64,000 bases of DNA from Formicarius rufipectus (lineage: Eukaryota; Chordata; Aves; Passeriformes; Formicariidae). The position numbers and the translations under genes are program-made. The stretch spans positions 814,344 to 878,343 of the forward strand of contig VXAU01003549.1 in the NCBI GenBank assembly GCA_013399695.1, in the 5' to 3' direction. Each line of letters starts with the position of its first letter. Positions within the stretch are counted from its first letter, which is position 1. Shown here piece by piece: positions 36,001 through 48,700 of this stretch. The notes below the pieces were generated by a model. That model worked only from the letters and a program-made list of their open reading frames with translations, searched no databases and was not told the origin of the DNA.

Positions 36001-39000
36001 AAATAAGGGCTGCTGACTGCTATTTCTTTGCACTTATTTGGTGGTACATTTCCTACTGCCATATGGGGTTTTCTACTTATATTTATATAAACTTACTTTA
36101 TAGATAAATATACCAACCCATACATTCCTTCATACTATCATTTTAGTTTATTTTCACCTACTTTCATTCCTTTTCATTTCTAGGACCACTGAGATGGCAA
36201 CAGCTTCTATCATGCAGTTTTGGCTTTTTTTCAGCTATTTTTGTGCTGGTAGTTTATTTCAGGCAAAGCTCTGCACACTGATTATATTGGTGTTGCTACT
36301 TTTATGAAGTTCTCATTTATATTTACAAAAGAAAATGCAGGAACATCAGTGCCAAAGTACATAATTTTCTTTTTTTCTGATTTAGAAAAGACAACTTTAT
36401 TTGAAAAAGTACTTGTGGATATCTGTTTTTCAGAATGGTTATCTATACTTTTTATTCATTAAAAGCAGAGACAAGCTCAAGACACAGATCTGGGATATTT
36501 TTATTTTTTTTGGTCTAAGTCTTGTGCTATCTAACCCTATTTAGAGTTTTGGCTTTATATGCCCATCAGAAGGGGACACCAAGAACATGGTTTTCACGTT
36601 AGGTGAGTGAAACTGTCCGGTCAAAAGTTCCAACCAGATTGCTTTTCCCTGAAACGAACATGCAAAAAGCTGCTTTTGCTTTATCTTTAAAATTGTTCAG
36701 AGGGTTCTCATTATTTGCACAGAGATTTATATAATTGCATCCACTCACATGATTTCAAAAACTGTGTTTATTTAAAAGAAAAAAATATTTTAATATTTTA
36801 TTTTATCTTAATGTCTTGCAAGGAAGTTCAATTACAGCCTCTCTACTTATAAAAAGTCATACAAAGGCTTCAAGTCTCAGCATGTTCCAGCAGTAAAGTG
36901 CAAACAATCTTGTGGTTACAAAGGCTACTTTGCTGAACCTCATTCCTTTTTCTTTCTCTCCCACCAGCTGAATAAATGAGAGACATATTTAGCAGCTTCA
37001 GTAGAAACTATTTTCTCATGCTCCCACCAACAAATTAGGGCAAGAAATGACAGTAAGTCACGGGATATGAGCAAAGGATGCAGAGAAAGAGTAAATTAGA
37101 ATTGATAAGGGAGGACGAGATAAATAGAGGGAATAAACTAAGCCCAAACCCCAAATTCAGACAGCAGATGAAAACTGAGCAGCATATATGAAGCAAACAA
37201 GGTGGCAGAGCACAAAACATTAATTCATTAAATTTCCTGAAATCAGATTGTTTTCATTCATAATCATATTAGAGGAACAGAAATTAGTGGCAATAGTATA
37301 TATTCTTTTTAATTATTTTTTGTTCTATTATTCTAGATTGTTTATCCAGTACATGGTAACACAGTACAGACAGAAAACTTCTAAAAAAGGGAAAAAAAAA
37401 AGAAAAGCTGCAATACTCTAACCCAGGCATTGATTCATTAGGAAAAATTACTTGTAATGCAGAAAAGTTACTAGAATCTTACAGTAGAGCATAGTATTTC
37501 TTCTTATGTTTTGGTTCAGGTTCACATCTAAGAAAGATAAAATCTTTGCAGACCACCTGGCAGATGCAGTCTGTGCCAGTGGCACCTTGCAGCTTCAAGA
37601 GGGTGACTGGGGCTCTCTTCATCCAGCAAAGATCTCACCAAGTTCTGTGGCAGCCCCTTCGAGGACTGCAGTTTCTGGAAGTCATTGGTTAACTTCCTAT
37701 CAAACATCTTTACACGTTTGAAAGAATACAAAGTTAGTCAAAACTAACATCACCCCATGACAGCTCCCAGCAACTGCTCTCCAGATGGATGCTGCTGTTT
37801 GCTGTGTGGCCCAAGGAGCCTCCCCAGCCCCTCCCCAGCAGCAGATTGCTTTCTGGTACTTGCTCTTTCTGGTGGCAAGGAACAAAATGATAACATGTTT
37901 TGAATTAGAATGAGTACAGATTTTCCCCAAGACAGTGCACTTCTATAGAGAGAGGTCTCATCAAAAAATGATACAATTCATGTTTGATTTCTATGACCTT
38001 TACCACAGGCGATAAACTTCAGACAGAAGACAGGGTGAGGCAGACTGTCCTAATTGCTCCACAAACATACAATTAATCTATAGCCTCACTACCCAGTTTT
38101 AATTTGTGGCAGAAGATGCCTCACCACATCAAAGATAGTGAATCACCTCTCCACTAATCAAAATTTGAAGAGCTACTACCAGTAGTAATTAGAGAGCTAA
38201 GGCCAATCATCATGCAATTCAGCATTAACTAAACAATATTATAACAGTTTTCATTCAGCTCACAGAGCGCACCAGGAATTCAGCCAGAATAGGCACTATA
38301 GATTTTATATTTTTCCAGAAATCTTTTGCTCTGGGTGATTAAAGCCCTCTGTTCCTCAGTAACCACAAAATTCAATCCCCTTCCATTCTTACAAGATGAG
38401 GAACAGTTAACATCCATTGTTGATTGGATGATTTCCCCTTTTAATAACAATTAAGAAAAGGGAACTTGGTCCAGCTTTGTGCATTTCAGTAATTACATAG
38501 GTATTCCAAGAAAAGGTGAGATAACAGTATATACAGATGCTATAAATTGGTGTTGGTCCATCTATTACTCTCAGTTTGGAGTTAAGGAAATTATTTCTTA
38601 AAAGCAGACGTAAAAGTGCTGCTCTTCAGTGAGGCTTTCCACTCTAGCATTTAAAGAAGGTCGTATTTTAGCTTTGGCCTGTTTGTAGCTGGGAAACACA
38701 GCAGTAAATTGGGGTCCAGCAGTTTTTCATATTTTTGTGAAGTAGGCTTAGGTTAAAAAAAAGACCAAATTCTCAACTTCAATACACTGACCAAAGTTCA
38801 CCATGGGACACAACACCTTAAAATCTGGCTCTGGGCCTGCATAAGGCTAAGATTGAAATACTATCAAGCATATAAAAAGCGGTTAAAAAAATAATGGTGG
38901 AAAAAACCAACATATTGAAAATAAGAAAGAACTCAACATGACAAAATGAGCCCTTATTTGATCTTTGTTCACAACCAAAATGGAGCATATAATTTTGCAA

Positions 39001-39413
39001 AAAACTAATATTGTAACAGTCCACTCAGGACCAGGCCGGAAGCAATGAGAGAATATGCAAGCCAAGAGCAAGACAATAGGATGATCTTATATGGGAATTC
39101 TCATTCCTTCAGGTATCCATAAGGTACTACATAATGACACACAGGCAATTCAGGTAAGGGATTCAACTGAGACAAAAGTTGAAAGCAAACCCCATAGGAC
39201 TTCTGCTTGGAGCATCTTCATGTGGACTCATCCCTGGAGGTGCTGCTGCATGGCATCCTGATTAGCTGAACATGCAGGGTACACCACAAATAACTAGCCC
39301 ACTGAAGGCAAAACTGTTGTGTAATTAACACATCGGGACTTCAAGAGACCACAACAGCCATATTTCAGATGTGCTTTAAGCTCATTTTGGACCTAAGACT
39401 ATTTAGTAATGCA
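33055..39413. other. Gene-free AT-rich DNA
   Basis: No supported gene. T runs lie at 34371-34382, 35551-35566 and 35816-35829. A more GC-rich stretch at about 35170-35460 and another at 37530-37860 contain open frames on both strands. The latter gives a minus-strand frame at about 37731-37528, but without splice sites or a recognisable family. Confidence 0.5.
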
Positions 39414-39699
39414 TTAATTAAATCTACCAAACACGTAGCTATCATTGCAGTCCTTTGTGTGAAAAATGTTCAGCTGTATGTGCCCATGTTTCACACAATC
39501 GTTTCCTTTGATGACCAAGCCCTCCTCTCTTAGTACCTCATATGCATCAAAAGATGGCATGGATGCTTTGCACTGGGGCTCCAGGGCATCTGGGAATGGC
39601 ACTGGTGCTAAAAGGAAGCTTTGCAACAACAGGATAGAGAGGGACAAAATATAATGAAATATGAGTTTCCCAGTCAACCTACACATCATGGTTTGTCTC
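39414..39699 (-). CDS. Candidate first coding exon of a secreted or membrane protein
   Basis: On the minus strand a strong acceptor (TTGCTTTCTTTTTCCTTAG) ends at 39700. Ten bases later come two ATGs (39689 and 39686) opening a 91-codon frame that ends with TAA at 39414. Residues 1-28 look like a signal peptide or anchor: a short basic N-terminus (Arg4, Lys8) followed by a long Ile/Leu-rich core ending LLQSFLLA. The rest is hydrophilic, with Cys40, Cys65 and Cys81 and segments EPQCKASMPSFDAYEVLREE and NDCVKHGHIQLNIFHTKDCN. If it is an exon, the end may be a donor at GAG|GTACTA (39537/39536) or a weaker one at TTTG|GTAGAT (39428/39427); otherwise the frame is a complete small secreted protein. 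I do not recognise the family. The open frame also extends upstream of the ATG to 39863, which weakens the evidence slightly. A chance ORF cannot be excluded. Confidence 0.38.
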
Positions 39700-39714
39700 C
39701 TAAGGAAAAAGAAA

Positions 39715-42700
39715 GCAATTACAGTGCTCAGCTTCAAATCAAAATATTTTATTGGCATCTCACACAGTACAAACACTGTCAATGTGTAAAAAGAGCAGGA
39801 ACCTTCAGTAACTGTCAGCAATAGATACAACACATTGTGCATCTGCCCAAGATAACTCTTCACAGTGTGTTTGGGGTTTTATCCCCTGTGTCCATTTGTC
39901 ATTATTGTCCATTTCTAAGCTAGTGGCAGGTTGCTACATAGCATGATGCTATCCCTGCCGTTTCTTTCCTTTCTCCTAGGGTATGCACAGTTTTTCCTCA
40001 TCGTTTTTTAATGGAAAGTCTTTTATCATTTCTAGTAATGTAAGCAAATATCTTCCTAACACTGTCTTGTACTATTCATACAGGAGCAGTAAGTGCCTTT
40101 TATCCAGTGTTGCCTTTCCTGTCACATGGGCTCCACAATCTCTGTTCTTCCAGTTCTCCTTTACAGAAAATTAGTCTAGAATTAATTAGGATCTGTCTTA
40201 GTTTTGGCTTCTGATGTAATCAATAGTCGTAAATAATCTTAGTATTTCTTTATTTTGACTTGTACTCCTAGTTTTCTTGCGTACTGTCCAAAATGGTTAG
40301 ATATGATAGCAGAGACTGGTTTTCATAAGAATTGGCAGAAAGGTTCTGTTGGGTCCTTTATTAAAAGCTTACTGTCATTTTTTCTCATTAACTATGTGAA
40401 ATACTGACCTGAACTGGAAGTTCAAGTGTCACAAGCAGCACTTAAGATTAGGATTCTAACCCAGCGGTTATCTTGTTCTAGTCAACCAGGTTACGCAACA
40501 CTAAACTTCCCTACACAGCATTCAACTTCTTCCCTACATCACAGAGATGGACCAATGGTATCCATGATATGAATAAGTAGTATCCATACCCAGAGATAAA
40601 CATTTTTGATGCCTACCTAGCAAGGATACCAGAGCGACCACAGATAAGCAGACAGTAACATATGTTTACATTTTTGTCCTGCTCACAGTCACTGAGCCAT
40701 GTCTCACAAACTTCTGAAAGTTCCCTGGGAGACCAGAAACCAGTCCAAGGCTACACAACAAATAAACACAGAGACATGATTCTCAGCTCTGTCGATTATC
40801 TGCCCACATAGAGACGTATAGAGAGATAGATAAGCATGTTCCCCGTGATTTTCAAAAGTGACTGCCTGGTTGATGCCTGTATTTCTGAGTGTCAAAGGGT
40901 TTCTTGTTTTCTGGGAACAGCTGAGAGCTTTTTTCTCTACTGTGTGAGATTGCAGTGGGCAGGGAGCTCTCATCCCCTTCTCCCATGAGTTCCTCTAATA
41001 AAAAGTGACTCAGAAATTTGTGTCCTTTCAGGACTGGTGGTGATGAAAGAATGCACATGTTAAAAATTAAAAAATAATGGAAGTCATTGCAAAGCCACAT
41101 TTTAATTTGCTAAACAAAAAATATTGTTTCATTGTCCTGAAAAGTAAGAGAGATGAGAAGTGAAGGCTTAAATATAAAGGAACTGTGAAGTCCATGGGTC
41201 AACATTTGCTACATAAGTAGGTTTTTCAAAGTAAGTCATTCTCCACTAGAACTATACAGAATAGCTAACCCTAATTTCACAAGACCCCATATGTTTTTTA
41301 TATTCTTTTTGTGTATATGTTTTATTTCTTGCATCAATGAGTCATAAGATGCAAGGAATTAATTTGAAGCTTGAAAGCTAAAAGGAAGGGAAGTCGATAT
41401 ATGTAGTACTGTAGACTCAGATTCTTGTATCTAACTACATAACATATTTTCTTTCCACAGGAGGTAGTTATGACAAATTAGAAGTCTGAAAATTTTCTGA
41501 TGGTGTAAAGGCTCCAGCTGTCACTAGGGAGATAGTGATCAGATTTCATAGCTGCATGGTCCCATGGCACCACTAAGAGTTCCATATGGTCATCCAAATG
41601 TTTCAGCTAAACCATAAAAAAAAAAAATCCACCATGGCTTTTGCTTTTAGAAAAATAAAACTCTTCTTGTAGGAATTTTTCATAATATACCACCAATAAA
41701 CAAAACTTTTTTGATCTGGTTGTCTGAATAGAAAATTGTTAGAGTCATTTTCTTTGTTTCAGGTTCAAGTGGGCAGAAATAGCAGCAGTACAGCACACGT
41801 GCCTGACCTCTAACTTTTTAATATAGCACAACTTACACAACAAGAAGTAGGCTGGTAAGTGGACATGCAATGAATAATTAAGGTGTGTATATGTACATGG
41901 TGATAAACAGTAATTTCTTCAAACCACTTCACTTTTGGTATAAAATCACCTCTGTTAAATTGTTAATGCTATTACTGTGGACAGAGACTCTTTCATTCAT
42001 GTCAAAGATGTCAGCATAAGCCTCGCACAATAACAAATGACAAATGCATAATTTATTGATTCTTAAATGGCTATGTCCTTGGATGTATTTCTTATAACTA
42101 ATTTGCTTGCAGACACATCTGGCTCCTGAAGATAGCATCTGTTTTAAAGAAGGTCAGTGCTGTATTTTAAAGGCAGAAGACCATAATCTTTTATCTGCTG
42201 TGCTGCTCTGCTCTTTTAGCCTACAAATTCAACTCTCACTCATTTCTGTCTACTGATTTTTATATCAAATGAAAAATTGAGTGATCTGTTGTTCAGTTTT
42301 GAAACAATGATAAACCTGTACACAGACACTGAGAATACAAGAAGAGAATGTATAGGTTTCAAGTGACTGTGTACTGTGTGAACAGATTTAAAAGAGAAAT
42401 TAAATTAAATTCGGTTGATATGCTTTTCATTAATACTTCTTTTCTACAAAGGTTACTCAATCTACCTGTTTCAATAAGTGGTGCTTGCTTGTCCAGGGTT
42501 TGTGTTATTTAGGTGCAATGCTTCTGAATGTGAGTCTAAGATCTTGCATAAGATCTGCAAACACTGAATGCTGCAATATTTATTCTGCTATTGGGCCATG
42601 AACCATGACTTATCCTCCAATTTTCTTGTAAATACAAAGCCTGATCCTGCACATCTTTGTTTTCTCTGCAACATATTTATACACATATACACTCCATGTG

Positions 42701-45700
42701 ACCTCAGTCAATGTATCTTAGTTGTTTCAACTTTCCACTGAATTTTAGCAGTATTTATTTTTACCCACATCATGGCTGGAGCATTATAATATAAACAAAT
42801 GCTTAAACTCAGCTTGAAGTTTACATTTAAATAGGCAGACACAAGTACAAACAATTCAGAAATGGCCATTTTAACCCTGTGATGAACAGCTAGGCACCTT
42901 TTGCTTTTATATTTCACCTTGCACCATACACAAAATGTTTAATTATTTGAGGATTAATGGAGGTAGTTTATAATTAAGCTGAAGTATGAACTGATGTCAT
43001 CATCTCAGTATGATGATATACGTTTTTATGCCAAAGCACCTGTTGTTTTGGAGGGAAGCAGCTGATATCATTATCTACCCAGCCAGATAGCCCAGTTTCC
43101 TGCTGCTTAAAAAATTATCCTAAGGGTTACCTAAGTTGGGGTAATACAGCATTTACTTTTTCANAGAGGAGGGAGGATGGGGACAGGAGAGTCATGATGT
43201 TAAAAAAATTAATGGTTATTTGTGTGGAATACAAACCTTGCCATTTTTTTTCCATGCATAAATATACATGTAAAAGGGTACATAACAGATATGTAAATAC
43301 ATGATTGGACAAGAGTCCTTTCTATAGCACAAAGGATATGCTCATCTGCTTTGCTCTGAACATTTTCCACCATATGATTGACTCTGACCACTGCATAGCA
43401 AAGGTGAACACCAGCTGGGGTTTACTCCTGTGTAGAGGTAGTCAGCTGCAACCCTGTCCTTTGTCCCTGATGTTATGAGGAAAAGAGTTTGCCAGGCCAA
43501 TTTGGAAAGGAGAAGGCTGTTGATAGAGGTCCTGTGTTATGGTAGGTACTTTGCAGCCATGAGGTCATTACAGAATCTCATGCCAATACTGTATATTAAA
43601 GCCACATGTATGAAGATTAGAGAGCACTGAATCCTGGATCTGCAACCAGGCTTGGAAACCCACTCCTCCATCCGTCCAAATGGTGTTCTGTCAGAACATG
43701 GAATCAAGCCCAGAGTGTTTTTAGCATGCCTCCAAGTATCAGGCTTTCCTCTGAATTTTGGCATAATGCCAGAGCTCTTCATTTGGGTTGTCATCAACCT
43801 GCACTACTATAAGGAAACCTGAGATGCAATATTAGCAAACACATCTCTTGGGAATTTTTGGTTCTCTCCTGATGAGAATTTTGCGTTTCTCAGCCACATG
43901 ATGCCATATCTACCGAATTTTCCTTTAGAAATAATATCTGGTGTGTATTCTGACAAGGTGCAGTATCATGTATTTGCTAGGACCAGTAATTTACATACAA
44001 CCAACATTTGGAGAAGCATAACAACATGATTTCATTTTGCTTCCTTCAATACTTTTTAATTTGTTTTGCCTTTTTTTCCCCCTTTTTTTTTTCCCCCTCT
44101 TATGAACTTCATTTTTTCCCACTCAGCTCTCAAACACTTGTGTTGAATAGAACATCTCTGCTCTGCTTTATGTTATTTCCAAAAGTATTTCTAGAGCTGC
44201 TCTTTCCATAAGTCTGACACCATTTTGAAAGGAAACAGTGACTAGTAGGAGGTACGTTTCCCATCCCTCCCCAGATCTCCTGTTGCTTGGCAATCATACC
44301 ACTTACTAATATAAAGCAACTATTGACAGAGCAAGAAGTTGTGATGAAAAACACCCTGAGGTCTTCATCCCCACATTTTTCATCCAGTTTTCCTTGAGAT
44401 GTGTTTTTTGTTGGTTCTTCCACAGTCATCTTGGAGAAATATTTATTGAATGTAGTTATTGGGGTTTTGCTGGGAAAGAGAGACAACAGGTTTCTCCACT
44501 GTGTTTTCTCCTTTGTTATTCTGAAGTTGTCTTATTTCATTTTCATGAACATTTCTGTGTCTTCCTTCCTTTCTTCTGATCTTATAGTATGCTCATAATT
44601 GTGCCACACATATTGACAATGGTATTAAAGAGAATACTTAAGTGATTTTTAATAGATAAAAATATAGACATACTTACTCATTTTACTTCCTAAAACTTCA
44701 CTGAAGTTAATAAGGTTTTTCTAGTACTAACAAGTATTATGAACTTAGCACTAGTTTGGGGTTTATGAACTAATATGCGATAGATTAATGAATGTTTTTA
44801 AGGTATCCTTACTGAGCTTCACAGCAGATGTGAAATAAGGTGTAGAAGCTTCCTGTCAGACGAATACTTATTGTGCTGTTTCATAATAAGGGTGTGCTAG
44901 AGATCAAATTAGTATCCTAATAGACTGGAGTTCAGCATCATGACCATTGTGACGTTGTGCACATTAACTGTGTACGTGTGTGGTGGAGCAAGGCTTGTCT
45001 AGATATTTATGGATATTGAAAGCTCCAGCCAACAGTGTTGAATGAAGCTAAGCTTTATCCTAATATTCTTCCTCCTCACCCTTTCATATCATAAAACTGC
45101 CCTGCAAATTAGGTTTTCAGAAAGTTATTTAATAATACAGAAATCTATACTGCCACTCTGAATGTACAGTAATTGCCTGTGGGTATGCTGTATGTTTACA
45201 GCTGGTGCATTCTGAACCTTGAATGCTATTTCTCTATTTGTTACACTTCAAAGAAAGTATTGCTTGATATTTTCCATGATACCTAGAACTGGTATCTGAC
45301 CAGCATAATGAAATGCTGACAAAAGATAACAGTATAAATTTCTTTTTTTTCTTCTTTTTTTTTTTCTTTTGTTTCTTCACAAATTGTAACACAGTTTCTC
45401 TAGAATTAGCTATGGTAATTAGAAATGTGAGAATTGGAAAGTTTACATACATTTATAGAATTTAAAAACCTATCCTAAACAATTTAAAACTAGTGACAGT
45501 GTATATATTTCTAAGATACTAAAAAATTGAAAAGTGCCATGCACTTCCAAGAATAGTAAAACTAGTTATCCAAAACACAATAGTAATTCATTACAAATTT
45601 GTATCCAATCATTTCAAGCTATAAATTTAATTTTCCTTGAAAATTCTTTGCTGAAAATGCCTTTCTTTTAAAAAGAATGAACTTTAAAAGTAAAGACAAA

Positions 45701-48700
45701 ACAGATTTGAACCTTCATAATGAGCTAAAGGGAAAAATCATGGTTATAGTTCTAAAAGTGTTTTTGTACATTTTGATTTTGGAATTATATGGATATTTCT
45801 TTTGCAAACTTGGCTTCCACAGTTGACACTTTTTAATTTCAGGATGACTAGCTGCAACAATAACCATTAGTTAAGATGTATCATGGTCTTGAAAAATTTC
45901 TGAAGGCTGGCTCTGACACAGCAGTTTCAGCAATATTTTGTGTGTACTAATCTATAGCTCATAATCTCCAGACAGAATTTCCAAAGTCTCACTCAAAAAC
46001 TTGAGACAAACAATGATCCAGATCTTGAATGTTTCCTGTTTGCCTCTGTAAATCCTGAATTCACTGGATCAACAAAAGTCCAAAATCTGCCAAAGAGACT
46101 CCTCAATTTAACACAAAACTGAGCAACTTCAGTGGTAAAAGTCTTATATAGAAATCTGTCTTAACCAACATCTTTGAATTTTCTGTCTTCAAAATTATTT
46201 TCCCAACGTGCTAAAATGAGATTGTAGAATAATCAAAATCTGACCACTGACTTCTACTTCATTCTGGTCCATCACCAGAAGCTGAAGAAACTGGACCAGC
46301 TGCATCAACACAAAAGCATCCAATATAATGCTGGATCAAATACAGCAATTGCCCTTTTGGGGGTTTTTTTGAGGATGTTTGTTTTGTATTTTACTTTTTG
46401 AAGACAAAAAGCTACTTTTTGGATCTCCAGGAATGTCTGTACAAACATGTAATTCTGTCTGTACAAACATTTCTCTTCTCCTGAACTAAAAATAAAATTA
46501 TTTTGCATAAGAGCTTGGGAAAAATGTGAACAAAAGTGAATCATGTGCCATATTACTCTTTGGAATATTAAGGCTAAATTCCCTGCTGGCATAAACTGAT
46601 GTAGGTCTGTTGAGTTCAATGGAACTATTCTAGCCGATCCTAGCAGGGAATTATGGAGCACCTTGATTTTGTTGCATAAATTAGCCTGATGTGTACTGGA
46701 TTATTAAGACTACCAATTAAGCTATGGGTTGTGTATGATCTGATTCCAATGAATAAATGGGTTGAATATACATGATCAGAGTTTAATTTTATATTTGGTA
46801 CCATAAAATTCCGGAGAAGCAAATAACATCTTTGTTCTTTGCATTAATGAGAAGGATGTTTTTTATGGGGTGGCAGCAACTGTAAAGATGACATCTACGT
46901 GTTTAACTTTTCTGCATCTCACACACCATGTATCACTGAGTATTCAGAATCAGCTAACAGTGTAATCCTTTACTGACATGAAAATTCCATTTTCCAGCTC
47001 TAGCTGAAGGTATTTAATAATCTCTCAAATATTAAATCTCTAAATATAAAGTGAACCAGTAACTTCCTGGTCAGTTCTCAGCAGTTTCACATGCACCTTC
47101 CTTGTTGCTCAACCAGGAAGCTGGACCTCTTCCCTACCATGAAAGGGAATGAAAAAGGAGTCCTGGAGAGCACAACCTGAGCTTGATATACACATCATTA
47201 TAGAACACTTGATGGACAAAAATACTCATCATTGTCTTTGAGAAAATGTGTATGCACTGCCTTCTCACTTTTCTACAAAATCCCCTTCAAATATTTTAAG
47301 CCGCCACAGAAAGGATTGGTTGGACAAGGAGCTTTAGCCACAACCATATCTGCTCCAGAGTGGGCTTCCAGAATAATGCACATAACCATTGTGCATCTGA
47401 ATAGAATATGAGCCAGTTAGAACTGACTTATTAGAAGTCAGATTAGAAGTAATGAATATCCTGCAGCTGTAGAGCTGCATTGTTAGTGAGGCATCAATAT
47501 TACAATCTTGCAGGTCTGCACTTCAGTCTGGAATTTGTTTTCCAGGCTATCCAGAATAGAGAGACACAACTCCCCTACTCCCTCTATTTCTTCATCTACT
47601 GCTAAGACTCTGCCTTTGGCTTGCTCTTTTCATTACATGTAGTTAAGCAAAAACAAATACGAGCAATATACCTTTTGGAATAAAACTGCTCCTAGCCATC
47701 CCTTCTGGTTCACAGCAACTATCAAAGCTGAGATCAGCAGTCCAAATACTGGAGGATGATCACATATTGGCTGTTCAGATTCAGCTATGTTTACTGTTCC
47801 TGGATCATGACTTCTTTTCAGCTTTCTTTTAGGGAAGAGGGTGGAGAAATATTAATTGTAATAAAGGGATGATCCATGTGCAAGTGAGGAAGAGGTGAGC
47901 TCACTAAAGCTAGTGAGCGCTCATAGATGGGAACAGGGCAGCCAGGTAGGAGCCAAGAGGGAGATGGGGGACAGGGATCCCACACAAATCCACACCAAGA
48001 GACCTTAGGAAGGAATCTGGTACACAGGCAGACCATAGAGAAGATGCACTTTCCACAGGGTCCAGAAGGGATTTTGATATATTTTATCTCCTGAAACCAC
48101 TGAGAATTTCCAGAGAACTAGGTTAGAGAAAAGGATCCAATTCGCAAAGACATTGTGGGCAGGGAAACCACTGTGTTTCAAACTGTTATTTCAACTTCAG
48201 ACAACTGATCTGAATTTCTCTGGTTTAAAAGTTTCTTTCCCCTACCCTGCATTCAAAAAAATTCAGCATTAGAGGCCGAAAGCCCATTTGGTTTCTCACT
48301 ACAAAGAAATATACAATCAGCCTTATCTCACAGCCACACCTGGTTTGCCATCATAACTACCTATCCCCGTAAACATTTGCAGAGCAAAGAAAAATGAGCT
48401 TTCTCCTCTTGTCTTCAGCTTTCCCTATTGTACAAACCTGAATCCTTCAGTCTCCTGATTGATAACTGTGCCTTTCCATGGCTATTTGAGATAATCATGT
48501 GGAAAATCAGTGCAAATGATGCATGTTTAATTGGGGCACTACCAGAAATCCTGCATATCTGTCGACCTCTCTGGGAGAAATCAGAATCCACTTTGAAAGT
48601 CAACCAACAATTTCTGGCAGAGCCAAAGACACTCAAAGCTGTGATAGTAAATAAAGTGACACACTAAATGGCCAGAGAAAATGAGAGCCATTCATATTGT

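Noticed and set aside
37528..37731. Minus-strand frame (MFDRKLTNDFQKLQSSKGL) in a GC-richer patch, considered as a retrocopy
   Set aside because: I could not match it to a parent gene in any frame. No poly(A) or target duplication was found.
41447..41490. Acceptor-like ttttctttccacag|gaggtagtt
   Set aside because: All three frames after the AG reach a stop within about ten codons, so no coding exon can follow. A non-coding exon is possible but unsupported.
43537..43797. 86-codon minus-strand frame with a plausible-looking translation (KFRGKPDTWRHAKNTLGL)
   Set aside because: There is no acceptor/donor pair, no recognised domain and no start context, and frames of this length are common by chance in this window.
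45234..45452. Lysine-rich minus-strand frame
   Set aside because: It is a translation of the T-rich tract at 45339-45370, not a protein signal.
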